Part shown: in pieces, positions 1 to 10,560 of the stretch | Numbering within the stretch: position 1 is the first letter of the stretch | How the letters are laid out: the number at the start of each line of letters is the position of its first letter | Assembly: GCA_030765045.1 (NCBI GenBank) | Contig: CM060963.1 | Coordinates: 114,436,235 to 114,500,234, forward strand | Length of the DNA: 64,000 bases | Source of the DNA: Tenodera sinensis | Taxonomy: Eukaryota; Arthropoda; Insecta; Mantodea; Mantidae | Direction: 5' to 3' | Made by a program: the position numbers and the translations under genes | Notes under the pieces: generated by a model | What the model was told of the DNA's origin: nothing | What the model saw: the letters and a program-made list of their open reading frames with translations, nothing else | Database searches by the model: none

Positions 1-605
1 CTCGTCTGCTTCCTAACAAGGACAAATATGGGTCGCAAAGCAGACTGTTGAGGAAGACGAATTATAATATATTTGCATAGAGAAAGGAAAACCTATGCAG
101 AATGGTAAATAAAAACCATTCAGCCATTTTTAGTGTTCAGCGCTACAAAAAAAGAGTAAAGGCCCGTCAATTTACCCAGACCTGGGTTAACAGAAAGGGC
201 AGAAGGGCTGTCGACCTTTAGATAAGGCGAGGTCTAAATTTTCCTCAAAGTTCTATATTTTAGCATGTACCTATCTGTGCTATAGGATTACCACCAAACT
301 GTCAACGCCCTGTGGATATAGTTTGGATCACAGAATCATCTAGATGATGATAACGCTGTACAGTGTACACGAAATTGTATTCTATTGGTAATATTTCAAA
401 TGAACAAATTTTATTTAGTTGCATCTGCCAGCAGTGCCTTATAAATAAATAAACCCATTAAATCCCTTTAGGGCAAGGGTCTCCTACCATTGTGTGAATT
501 AGCTCAAAGACTCTCTCTCAGGGTCAGCTAGTCCATGGAGCTCCACCTCTTATAACGTCTTCATGTTAACACTCACTTATCATTTCCACTGTGTTGCTAT
601 TTCTA
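1..605. other. Unassigned AT-rich sequence
   Basis: No gene, structured RNA or repeat could be recognised up to about position 470. The part from about 470 to 605 may be the 3' untranslated region of the minus-strand LINE fragment that follows, because it directly continues that coding remnant without a visible break. Confidence 0.4.
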
Positions 606-607
606 CC

Positions 608-880
608 TTAAGTTAGTTGTCTTACAATTTGCTTCCACTTAACTCTATCACACGCTTCTCTTGTCCACTATGGCCCCATTACTATTTTGAAATCTTGTGC
701 CCATGTTCGTCTTGGTGTTTCTATGTTTCTGTTTCCCTGTCTCGGATCCCACTGTGTCGTTTCATATGTCCATCTTGACTGGTTCATCCTGACTACGTAT
801 GCCCTCCCAAGCACTGCCTTGCGATGTTGCAAACATTTCGCATTGCTTTGTGCATTCGGGTAAGCACCTTGACTTTTCAT
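608..880 (-). pseudogene. LINE ORF2 C-terminal fragment
   Basis: This is a remnant of the far C-terminus of a non-LTR retrotransposon polyprotein. The translation contains RAYVVRMNQSRW followed by a basic stretch and RRTWAQDFK. That is the degenerate form of the GHVxRMxxxRW...GRPxxxWxDDI block that ends many arthropod LINE polyproteins. After one in-frame TAG the frame continues with WTREACDRVKWKQIVRQL, which matches the usual closing W...A.DR..W, and ends in TAA at 608. No reverse transcriptase domain is attached, as expected for a 5'-truncated insertion. Reading the motif is direct; assignment to a particular clade is not possible from this short piece. Confidence 0.7.
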
Positions 881-3424
881 CTTATGGGTTATTACATTTT
901 GTGGACATACTATGTGCTAGTAAATAAATACATTGCATACATAAAGGAAGAGCTTCCTGCAGCATTGCTACGTTTTTGCCCATAGAGATACGTGGCACAT
1001 CACAATCTCTAACAAGTTTTGGTGTAGCTTGTGTTGTGTGTTTAAACAATTTGTTCTATAAGTGTAATCAGCGTAAAAGTTGTAAAGTGGCTCGGACATA
1101 GCACTAGCGAAAGGACGAAATACAAGCAAGCTTGAAACCAACATTCGTGAAGTAGACTAAGAATCGAACAATTGTGCTGCAGCAAGGAGGTTCGATATGA
1201 CAGAAGAGATGCTAAGAGATTGGAGACAGAATTAAGATGCTTCTAAAACATCAATGAAAAGTATTCTATGAGGAGAGGAATACTTGCTGATAGATATTAA
1301 AAAAAACGATGTCGCAGAAAGGTGCAGGAACAGAAAGAGGGGGAATTATTATGTTGTTGCAATAAATATAAGTAGGCTTTATGCACTGAAGTAGGCTTTA
1401 TGCAATTTAAAACAAGGTAAAAAGTTTGAAGCAACAGTAGGTTGGTGCAGCAATTTCATAAAAAAATCTGGTAATCCGAGAGAAAACAAGAATTGCGCTA
1501 GTGAACGTGAATTTGAATGGAGTCAAATTGTGAGTTGAAAATATATGATAAAGACGATCGCTCTAGTAAATCAACACTTTGTGGGTGTGGTGTATATTTC
1601 GTAGTCACGTGACTGAGAACACAAGCACGAATAATACTAAGATTGCTTATATACCGGGTGGTTTAACTCGATGCTACCACCGTTAAACAATTCTCTGATT
1701 AATCCATTCAAATATCACATGAGTGAACAATGGAATAACTGGATAATGAGCATGATGAAAAGTACATACTGTACGAAAGGTGGAACTATGCGTCACTTGA
1801 TGTGCTGTGGGATTTCGTTGTATCAAATCACTAGAGCAGGTGGAAGTGGAAACAGTGGCTAAATCCTTCCAAAAGTGTAGGATTTCTAATCTACGGATGT
1901 CACTAACGATGCTCTGTCATGGGATACTCACGACGAAGTGACATTGTCTCGCTAGGTACAGACCCATATGACGAGCTTCTAAACAACGAAAGTGCGAATG
2001 TATTTGAACTGCTTGCCTTAGATGACAAGTGTGAGGACTTTGCAAGATTTTAAACACATTGCTAAGAAATTTGTTTTATTTCATATAGCCTTTAATTTAC
2101 TTAAATTTCAATCTACGAGCAACTTTTTCTATCTAGTCTATAAGAGGACCCAGATTTTGGTGGTCTTTTTTATGATGCAAGTACAGCAAAACATGGTGGG
2201 AGCACTGTAATGGTGTGAGCGTTGAAGACAACTGCAAGTGTAGGCAATTTTGTTTTAATGGCGGATACCATGGATAAGCATGCTTATTTACATATACTTA
2301 CATAACACTTAGAAAACAGTGCTCAGATAATGACTATAAACCACTGCAGCAATATTTCAACTATGCCATCTGTACCATGCCCCGCATCCTCTGAAAGAAC
2401 CACTACAATCTTAGCCTCGAATCCTTGAAAATATCAGGAGGGACCTAAGAGAACGAGTAAGAAAAAGGAAACTTAGGGAAATACTTTTGAGGAATGCAAC
2501 AACGCCAGACTTGATATGTCAGCAAAGCATGTGCGTTCAATGCCTAAAAGCTTATCATTTGTTCTCTTATGGAAAGGGATGATGCAGAGTATTCGAATAT
2601 GAATGCCTTTGTCCAACTCGGTGCTAATGTTTCTTTTTTGTTTATTTAGAATGCATATTTATGTTTGTTTTTCTGTTCGTCTTTGTACTAAAGAGGGAAA
2701 TACACTGCTTCAATTTGTAGCCTACTGTGTGTTGTTAACGTTTATTGTAATGTCGTTCTTAATCACATTCTCAATAATTATACCTACCTCTGTGGTTCTT
2801 AAATAATGCTCATGTAGTTACTCGCAGAATGCAGTTTTGTTGAATAAAATTCAATAGAGAACTTTACAAGTAGCATTATCAAAATTAAAAACTGATACAT
2901 TTCTTTCCTATTGCAAACAGCAAATGTATTGTTAATAGAGACAGAAGTGAAAGATGTTGCTGTACATTTTTTGTAGCCTCTGGATTTCACAATTTCTTGA
3001 GTATGCGCTATGCTTTTGTTCATCTGTTTGAATGTATCGTTTGATAGCGAATGCATTAGACTGACGGTTGTCTATACCATCTCTTGTTCCTGACATCTCC
3101 ATGTGATATGTGACATAATTGCTAATTTATTGGAGTGATACGTTGTGTTTATGTGAAGTTCGGCTTTCTCAGAGATATTTTTACCCATTTTAAAACTTCG
3201 TTAATCCCAACGGGACAGTTCTTTTACCAGTTACCAGTTATATGATAAAAGGCATTTGGAAAGAAATAAAGAAAGAAACGATCTGTTAAATCCTGCTATT
3301 AGGACGATTGTTGCCATATCAATAACTAGGTCAAAGAAGATACGTGGACAGGTATGTCCCATTGCAAATTTTAACATTGAAAGTGACAATAAATTTGAGT
3401 TGGCAAATAAAGCCTTAGATTACT
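881..3424. other. Unassigned AT-rich intergenic sequence
   Basis: Short open frames are present (for example 1671-1862, 2022-2210, 2603-2806 and 2799-3056 on the minus strand), but none shows a recognisable domain, and their composition follows the AT-rich background. A TATATA-flanked CCGGGTGG motif at 1647-1661 resembles a transposon end without a visible partner. I see nothing else that can be supported. Confidence 0.4.
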
Positions 3425-3790
3425 GAGCGGGACGGCTCAGGCGATAACTTCTGTGGCTTGTATTCGGGAGGTTGCGGATTCGATCCCCTTGGCGACCTTC
3501 CTCATCTATGTTTTTTGTTTCTCCGGAGGTTTTCCCCGGGGTCGCCAGGTGAATGGTGGGAAAGATTTCCTCATCCTCCAAATTTCCTATCGCTACATTT
3601 CGTTACATTAATTAATTTAGGGTCCCTGTCCTCTGCTCTGTCGTAGCAACGTTCCGGCCGCCCTTCGGATCCATTCGACTCTTCCATCCTCCATGGAGAT
3701 GCCCCGACAGGGCCATAGGCACAAAATATTGCCTCTCGGTCAAAGTGCTAAGACCCTCTCCACAAGTTGTCATAGAGCCATTGAGTCAAC
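3425..3790 (+). mobile_element. tRNA-derived SINE
   Basis: The head carries a polymerase III promoter arrangement: an A-box-like GGCTCAGGCGA near 3435 and a B-box-like GGATTCGATCCCC near 3477, at normal tRNA spacing. The body has a GC-rich central part (TTTCTCCGGAGGTTTTCCCC near 3518) that contrasts with the AT-rich surroundings. I recall similar 'GGTTTTCCCC' bodies from tRNA-derived SINEs of hemimetabolous insects, but cannot verify this. A poly(A) tail and target duplication are not clear, so the right edge is approximate. Confidence 0.55.
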
Positions 3791-4988
3791 AGCTTAGATT
3801 ACTATCCGCTGGAAGCCCTGATAACCAAGTGTTGATTATGTCCGACTATGAGCTAAGTAGTCAAAATAATCGCAAGTGGTAACTGCAAGCCACCCCTTGT
3901 GATTAAATAGAATTTGAACCACGAGAATCATAGTCCTATTAGAACTGATTTAGTCTCTGTTTATTTGCAGAGATAACCAGACGGTTAGCTACTTTTACAG
4001 CACTTTTCTTCTATCTCGAAAATATTAGGCACTCGAAGAATAAATTTAAAAGTGCGTTTTCGTGACTAAAACAGATGAAATGCCTGGCTGGAGTGCAACT
4101 AAGCGTAAACTTTGAATGGCTGAGAGCATGCAAGATTTGGGTGCGGCATTTGGCACCGCCACTTCTCTCTGTCCATCCTCTATGTTTTATTATTTCCTTT
4201 GTGTTGTTGTTCCATTCAGTTACATTATGCTAGTGCTCTGAAATTAAACTATACTAACGATTGTACTCTACAGTACTTGTGTGGCCTTCCGTTGCATGTT
4301 TCTTGATCATATGTTATGGAATATAAAATGGGGTGTATAGGATAACAAATTTCAACCAAACCGGATACTTCTGAAACAGTAGATGCTGCCAGCTTAACCT
4401 TAGGAGGCTAAAGATTAGATTCAACTGTGCTCTGTGAACTTTGTATTATTTAAGATACATTGTGAAATTATGTTAATTTCCATATGGAAGTTTCGAGCGG
4501 TAAACAACACTACTTCTACCTACCAAATGCAAGCAATAGAGAAAGCAGTAAACGTTGAGGTGGTACACTCCAATTGCTTTCTCTATTCACTCTTCTGAAC
4601 CTACACATTTCGTTGCAGGTACAAAGGAGATAAGTGCCGAAACGATAGTGCAATCTTTATAAAGAGGGTCACTATGTGCATGTTTTGCGATCCCTCTCCT
4701 CGCACTGCATGGTTATATGGTTTTAGAAATAATCGTAAATCGGTAATTCATAAAAGAATAGTGTGTTTGAAAACACAAATCAATAACAATGGATATCTCA
4801 GAAACAGTTTGATATGAATTTGTTTTAATGAGATCTACATTTTTGGGTAGTAAAATTTCATCTATTGTTACGATGTACTTTATATACAAAATCATTCAAA
4901 AGTATTCAGAGTGCACAGGACATTAAAGGCTATTCGTGGACAATTTAAGGCATAGGAACATTTATGCTAATAACTGAAATATATTGTA
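3791..4988. other. Unassigned sequence with a small hairpin
   Basis: No gene is recognised. A 13-bp inverted repeat (AATAGAGAAAGCA at 4535-4547 and its complement at 4575-4587) forms a short stem with a 27-nt loop. It has no evident function. Confidence 0.4.
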
Positions 4989-6252
4989 CAGGGTGTTAAT
5001 GAGCTAACCACAAATATTTTCAGAGAATAGGTTAGGTTAGTTTATTTATTTGATATTATGTTGTCCTGTTGGCGGTACAGTGGACCCAGCTTGCAGGGAT
5101 AGCAATTTACATATCTGTATACATTTTTCGGGCTTTTAATATTTATAGACTTTTTGGGTTAGCCCAAACCCATACGGGAGCCCATTGTGGGTTCTTGAGA
5201 ACAGCTTGGTGTTGTAATTGTGTCAGAGAATATAGAGATGTCTGAAACAAGTAATTTAAGGTAAGAGACGAATACCCAGTTTGTTCAAATTTCGAAGTTA
5301 CGGCTATAGGTTTTTAGAGTGTCAGTACACCATTGGCTAATATCAACCAATAGGGAGAGGAACACACGAAAACGAAAGAACGTTATAGAGCGCACCTCTC
5401 TGGCCCAGTGATTATGGCATTAATGTTCGAGTATAAGTTCATCGTCGTTTTTGAGTTCGAGTCTCGTTAACTGGTTGTCTTTTTCTTCCTTTATGTCTTT
5501 TGAATAGAGCATAGTAATAATTTGTTGTCTAGACTTTAAATTGTGTTAGAATTTATGCATTCTTATTTCAACGTATCAGTGCAATTAACTACAATAATTC
5601 TTGGTAACAAAAAGTTGAATCCTGCTAAGTGGATTCATACACTGTACTTTAAAATGAGAAGTGGTTTAAAGGGTGAAGAGGGTATAAAAACAGAAACATC
5701 TAAGTCTTAAAGTAATTTTATAGCAACTGCTCGAAATTGTGATCTGAACTTTCAAGGCAAACTTGGCAGTGATGAAGGAACGGTTGTCGTACTTTATCCA
5801 AGATTTCTGGTATGAACTGCTTAAGGAAATGTTAGTAAATGGAATAAAAAAGATGAAAATGAAGTGTAACTGCATGACAGAAAACGAACCTGTGACCTTC
5901 CGGTCATCTTTTGGCATCATGAATTAAGCCGCATGAGCAGTTAAACAGACGCAAGGAGGAAGCTAATCAATGTTCAGTGTCGCATTGTCAAGTGATTAGT
6001 TCGAGATTTGAGAGATCTTTGTGGCATTAATTCCTGCGAACGAACTGCTGAAGATCGATATTTCTATGCTCGGGCAGACATTCCACGCCGGCTTTACTTT
6101 AACACCGACATATCAGCGTCTGATCGTAATAAGTTTAGCACCATGTAACTGTGTTAGCTTAGCCACGGACCACGCATAGATATCTCAAATTAATTATGCC
6201 AGTCACATTTACAATCTCTCAAGCTATTCCGGTGTAGTTCATTAACACCCTG
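4989..6252. mobile_element. Non-autonomous TIR element with TA duplication
   Basis: The two ends are inverted copies of CAGGGTGTTAATGARCTA (18 bp, one difference), and each is flanked by TA (4987-4988 and 6253-6254). TA flanks and a CAGGGTG start are typical of the Tc1/mariner superfamily. The 1264-bp interior has no transposase, so it would be a deletion derivative or MITE-like passenger. It contains a decayed tRNA-like segment (5395-5475) and a GGTTAGGTTAG stretch near 5031. The pairing of ends is seen directly; superfamily membership is inferred from the TA and the TIR start only. Confidence 0.55.
5395..5475 (+). mobile_element. Decayed tRNA-like (SINE head) segment
   Basis: An A-box-like TGGCCCAGTGATTATGG near 5400 is followed about 45 bases later by a B-box-like GAGTTCGAGTCTC. 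The spacing is right for a polymerase III promoter, but the stems do not close well. It is more likely a SINE head inside the surrounding TIR element than a functional tRNA gene. Confidence 0.4.
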
Positions 6253-6689
6253 TATTTTAATCAGACACATTAGAGTATTTTTAGAGAAATCCAAAAATTC
6301 TTCTTTGTGAAGGTCAGTTGAGATGGCGGGTTTCCTTTTTTAAATCTTCCTATCACCTTTCAGGAAGATGCTGAATTTAAATACCAAATTTGCTATTTAT
6401 CCGAAATGTTGTTCTTCACTAATGCTGTTCACTGACATACATGCACAAACAAGGAACTTTTCATAAAAATGCTTGCTTCTTTTATTCAGAGAACCTGAAA
6501 ATCCGCATTTCTCTTGAAATCTCGATATCGAAGTTTTAAGTAAGTTCCAATGTTTATTATAGGTAATTTTTTTGACTCTAACTTAATTTCAATTCATCAA
6601 TTTCAATAGAGAGAACGGCCAGTGTCTGAGCAAGAGCAGGTCACCCGTGTTTACCCGGGCGAGGTGAATTTCCACGGTACCTATACGTT

Positions 6690-7340
6690 AGTACGGATTT
6701 ACCTGTGTGATGTTAAAGGTGTAGTCTTTTTTTCCCAAGCTTTCGTGTCTTTGTCAGATGATGGTGGTATTTGGGTTTTCTTTCTTGCTACTGACTGTGG
6801 TTTGGGAACGCAGCCCATCCAAAAGCACCCACTGCCCAATACTGCACACCTGGCCGGTCCCTTGCTTGACCACAAGTAAAACAGTGTCAGCGATAAACCG
6901 AAGGGAGGGTGTGGGGTTGATGATTTTCCAAATATTGTAGTCGAGGGTGAACTACTGCACGTCTCCCATGAGCAGCGATGCAACACGTTATCTATTTCAT
7001 TTGGCGGAGCAGAAATGAAGGACGAAGTAGCGGAAGTCACTACCCCAAGGTATCCTTGGGTAAACAGTAGCTATTGCGTCTTCTGGGAAGGCAGTGGTCA
7101 TATTGCCCCAGTGTGATGATCAGCTGGTTTGGATGTGGTGCAAGTTTGGCATACATTGCGCAGATGTATGGAATGCCGGAGTGAGTGTGAAGGATATGGG
7201 ACGGGAATCTACGGTCGGTATCGTAGATCATCCTGAGTGTCCTGTTCCGCACGGCTTGCAATCTGCGGATAATGATTTGAGCCAGCGATCCCCAAACTCC
7301 GCAGAATCAGGGGAGAGAAATATTGGATCTTTTTTTAAGG
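6690..7340 (-). mobile_element. LINE-C copy 1, 3' end (Jockey-like RT C-terminus)
   Basis: On the minus strand the translation reads NRTLRMIYDTDRRFPSHILH, then GIPYI and HPNQLIITLGQYDH. This is the C-terminal part of a Jockey-like LINE reverse transcriptase (the 'QNKxLRxI...LH..xGIPxI' block). A 3' untranslated region follows down to about 6690. The same coding and untranslated sequence occurs in the opposite orientation at 14150-14735, including the shared TAAATCCGTACTAA near the 3' end. The element is 5'-truncated, and only about the last 75 codons remain. The upstream catalytic domains are absent. Confidence 0.7.
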
Positions 7341-7645
7341 ATGAGCCCATCCTGGTGGCGATCATGCGAGAGGGACCTACATCACCTCCCCTACCACGCA
7401 CTAACTACAGTCTCTGCATTTAATGGATGGAAGGGAGGTGGTGAAAGTGGTGCCAGGTACCACTCGTGCAACCGGGGCTTAGTCGGTGAATATTTTTTTT
7501 TTTTTTTCCTTTGAGGGGCAATGCATTATGCAGGCCAGTCTCACTGGCAACTGTGAGACTTCCGCCCACTAAAACCCCTCCAGCATATCATTGCAGCTCT
7601 GTGTAACTATCTCTCGGCATTACTTCACAGGCTGCAACCACTTAT

Positions 7646-8440
7646 TTATCTATCTTTTCTTTTATTTTCATCTGTTTCCTTTCCTTTCATAATAGTTACA
7701 ATCATTTTCTGAATTGTTTCCCAGTTAGTTTTGCTCCCTAGCATTTTTTTCAATTATATTTTCAGGTATCAGGTTTACTCCTATTTTTGTAGTGCATTCA
7801 TTTCTGATGTCATCCCATTTACAGCAGCAAAGTACAGTGTGCTCTGGGCTATCTATTTCTCCACAATATGAGCAATCATTTTTGTTTACAATAGGTTTTA
7901 AACCTCCCGTGTCCTGATAAGAACTGGGTTAGATAGAAGCCAAGTACTCCGTGTTTTCTATTAAACCATGGTTCTATTTGCGGTATTAGCCTCTTTGTCC
8001 ATTGTGCCACTTCTGTTTCTATTTCCCACTCTTGTTGCCACTTGTTCATGGTGTCTTTTCTTGCTAGCTTCTTTTGAGTTTTCCTGTTTTCTGTGCCGTA
8101 TGTAAATTCTATAGCCAATAAATGCAATAACTTGGATTGCCCTTGTGGAGACCATTCTATACGCACAAGCAATACTTATAGCTAGCTTGCGCTGAAACCT
8201 TTCTATCAATTTTCTGCAAGTATTTTTCTGTAACCAGGTGTTCCAAACAGGTGCGCAGTATACTATAATTGAATTTATCACACTTCCCAGTATCCTTCTT
8301 TTAATTGTTTTAGGTCTTCCAATGTTTGGCTTTAATCTTCCCAACATTGCAACGGTTTTATCTGCCTTGCTTGTAACATACCTTATGTGCGTCCACATAC
8401 TCATATTATGTCCCATTTGTATTCCTATATACTTTATATA
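7646..8440 (-). pseudogene. LINE-A ORF2 C-terminal domain with CCHC
   Basis: This part follows the reverse transcriptase. It contains the thumb-like block ending IVYCAPVWNTWL, then RFQRKLAISIACAYRMVSTR, which corresponds to the 'QR..AIR..AYRTVS' block of R1-group elements, followed by HGVLGFYLTQFLSGHG. Next comes a CCHC finger, CSYCGEIDSPEHTVLC, of the CX2C...HX4C type. A run of A residues near 7745 causes a frameshift, after which the reading ends at TAA (7646-7648). The CCHC domain in this family is thought to help template or target binding. At least two frame changes are needed to read through, so it is non-functional. Confidence 0.8.
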
Positions 8441-9540
8441 CGGTTTTGATTTAATTTCCTGATTTCCAAAAAGTATTTTTATTTCCTTTATTATTCTCCT
8501 TACCTCTAAGATGACAATTTCTGTCTTCTCTCATGCTAATCGCAGTCCTTTCTGGAGCATGCATATATCCATTTTATTCATATACCACAAGATTTTTTCT
8601 TCCACCTCTCCTTTCGATTTACCCAGTATTATCATAGCCAGATCGTCCGCATATCCTATGGTTTTAACTCCTGTTGGTAAGTCCAATTTTAACACCTCAT
8701 CATAATATACATTCCATAAAGTTGGTCCTAGTACGGAGCCTTGCGGGACGCCACAACTCATGTCCAGGCACAACTTTTCTCCTTTTCTCTATCCTCCAAA
8801 TAACTAGATATAAGTTTAATTAAACACGGAGCTATTTTCCTTCTTTTTAATTCAGTTCTTATGCCCAGCCATGATGCTGAGTTGAAAGCATTTTTTACAT
8901 CGAGAGTGACCATAATGGCATATATCTTCTTCTTTTCTTCTAGTTCTGATTTCATATGACTTTTTATGGTCTCACAGGCATCTAGTGTTGATAGACCTTT
9001 TCTAAAGCCGAATTGTCTTTCTGAGAATCCCTCTTTGGTTTTGACAGCCTGTAGAAGTCTTTTATTTATTACTTGCTCAAAGAGTTTCCCAATAATGTTT
9101 ATCAAACACAAAGGTCTATAGGTAATATCTCCAACTCCTTTCCTGGGTTTTTCAATTAATATTAGCCTAGCTATTTTCCATTCTTTGGGGAATATGCCTT
9201 TAATTATTTGTTCATTTATTATTTCTTCTAGAACATTAGGTTTATGTGTTGCAGTAATCTTTAAAACCTCTGGTGAGATTCCATCAGGTCCTGCTGCCTT
9301 TCCTCCTTTTATTCGTCTACCGGCCTCTATAACCTCATTTTTTTGACACAGAGGTATTTCCTCTCTATTAACCTTTATTTCTGGCCATATATTCATTTTA
9401 TGTTCTGGAAATAGAGTTTTCGCTATGTTTAGTTGGTCTTCGTCTTTCAGCCATACTGGAGATCGGAATTCAAATTTTCCTGTAATTATCTGATATCCCT
9501 TCCCCCAAGTGTCATCAATTCTGTACATAGTTGCTCCCAT
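8441..9540 (-). pseudogene. LINE-A ORF2 reverse transcriptase
   Basis: The reverse transcriptase copies element RNA at the nicked target. The conserved blocks appear in order on the minus strand: GGKAAGPDGISPEVLK, ARLILIEKP with YRPLCLINIIGKLFEQVI, RQFGFRKGLSTLDA, VTLDVKNAFNSASW (catalytic Asp in block A), then GVPQGSVLGPTLWN and GYADDLA (the catalytic Asp pair), followed by RLA.EKTEIVIL. The wording 'LDVKNAFNSASW' is characteristic of the R1 group. A frameshift near 8775 separates the block-A half (9540-8758) from the YADD half (8773-8531). All catalytic aspartates are still present, so decay appears to be through indels and stops rather than selection against catalysis. Confidence 0.85.
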
Positions 9541-10560
9541 GCGGTCTTTTTTGCCGCCTTAATAGCATTTTAAGTATTCTTCTGCTTTCACGATATTGAT
9601 TATATATCTCCTGCATTTCATGTTCATTCCTCCTATTTTTCCCGTTTGTTACCTTGTAACTTTCTTCTGGCATCTGCACTATTCTTTATTAGTTGTGCAA
9701 TGCTATCACTCCACCAACTTTATGTTTCTTGCTAGCACATTTCTTCTTAAGTGCATAATTGCAAACCTTTTCCATCATTCTTCCAAATTCACTTGGGTGG
9801 TAGGTATAGTCTGAACGTCCTGTTTCTAGTTCAAGCTTAGCTAGTAAAGCATCCTTATACTCTTCTTTGCATATCCAGCCTTTTGGATGCGATTTCGCTT
9901 GTTGTTTTATCATTGGGGCTGGCCTTTCCAAGACAGTATATATATTTTTATGGTAGATCAAGTTTTCCTCATCGTCCACATACCATTTAGTGACTAATTT
10001 GTTTACCTCAGCAGTACAAATAGTAATGTCAATATAGGAAAATCCATTATTTCTCTCGAATGTAGGTTTTTTCCCATCATTTAAGATGATGTAGTCATTT
10101 TGGTTTACCCACTCAGCCGATGTGCTGCCTTTCTTATCTTCAGTAGGTGATCCCCAGCATAAAGCCTTTGCATTAAAGTCTCCACCAATTAAAATCATTT
10201 TTTGTTATCTTGTTGCATGATGCTAAGACTTACTTGATCTAAGAATAATTGTAATTCCTGCTCATTTTTTGTGGGGGAAACATAACTCGAGAATATAATC
10301 ATCTCGTCAGTTTCCACCCATATACCACTTTTCGTTATCTTGGAGCCATTTGGTGGTACATAAATGGCAGCATCTATATATTCATCGGTTAGCCATGTGG
10401 GCTAACCATGTAGGTTAGCCATGAAACCCACATCTTAGCCATATTGACATTTGGCTCTGCTATTATGGCTAAATCCAATTTATATGATACACATTTATGT
10501 ATTAGAAGATCCGTAGTTTGTTTTGCTCTATCGAGATTTACCTGTATTATTTTCGTACTT
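9541..10560 (-). pseudogene. LINE-A ORF2 endonuclease region
   Basis: This is the APE-like endonuclease that would nick the target DNA. The start of ORF2 is readable as INLDRAKQTTDLL. It is followed by AIIAEPNV, the AAIYVPPNGSKIT and FSSYVSPTKNEQEL strands, GGDFNAKALCWGSP (metal-binding GDFNA motif) and SYIDITIC. The expected SDH motif near the end reads as a degraded IYHKNI, so the catalytic His/Asp context is damaged. There is a frameshift just before GGDFNA (about 10200) and a local duplication of an AGCCATGTGG-like unit at 10387-10437 that disrupts the frame. The linker to the reverse transcriptase runs through 9689-9540 with stops. Confidence 0.8.

Noticed and set aside
5028..5045. TTAGG telomere-like repeat
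   Set aside because: Only about two units are present, far too few for a telomere or an interstitial telomeric array.
6622..6879. Plus-strand frame of 85 codons opposite LINE-C copy 1 and the similar minus-strand frame at 14502-14702
   Set aside because: They are antisense shadows of the shared LINE-C 3' untranslated region. Their similarity comes from the DNA repeat, not from protein conservation.
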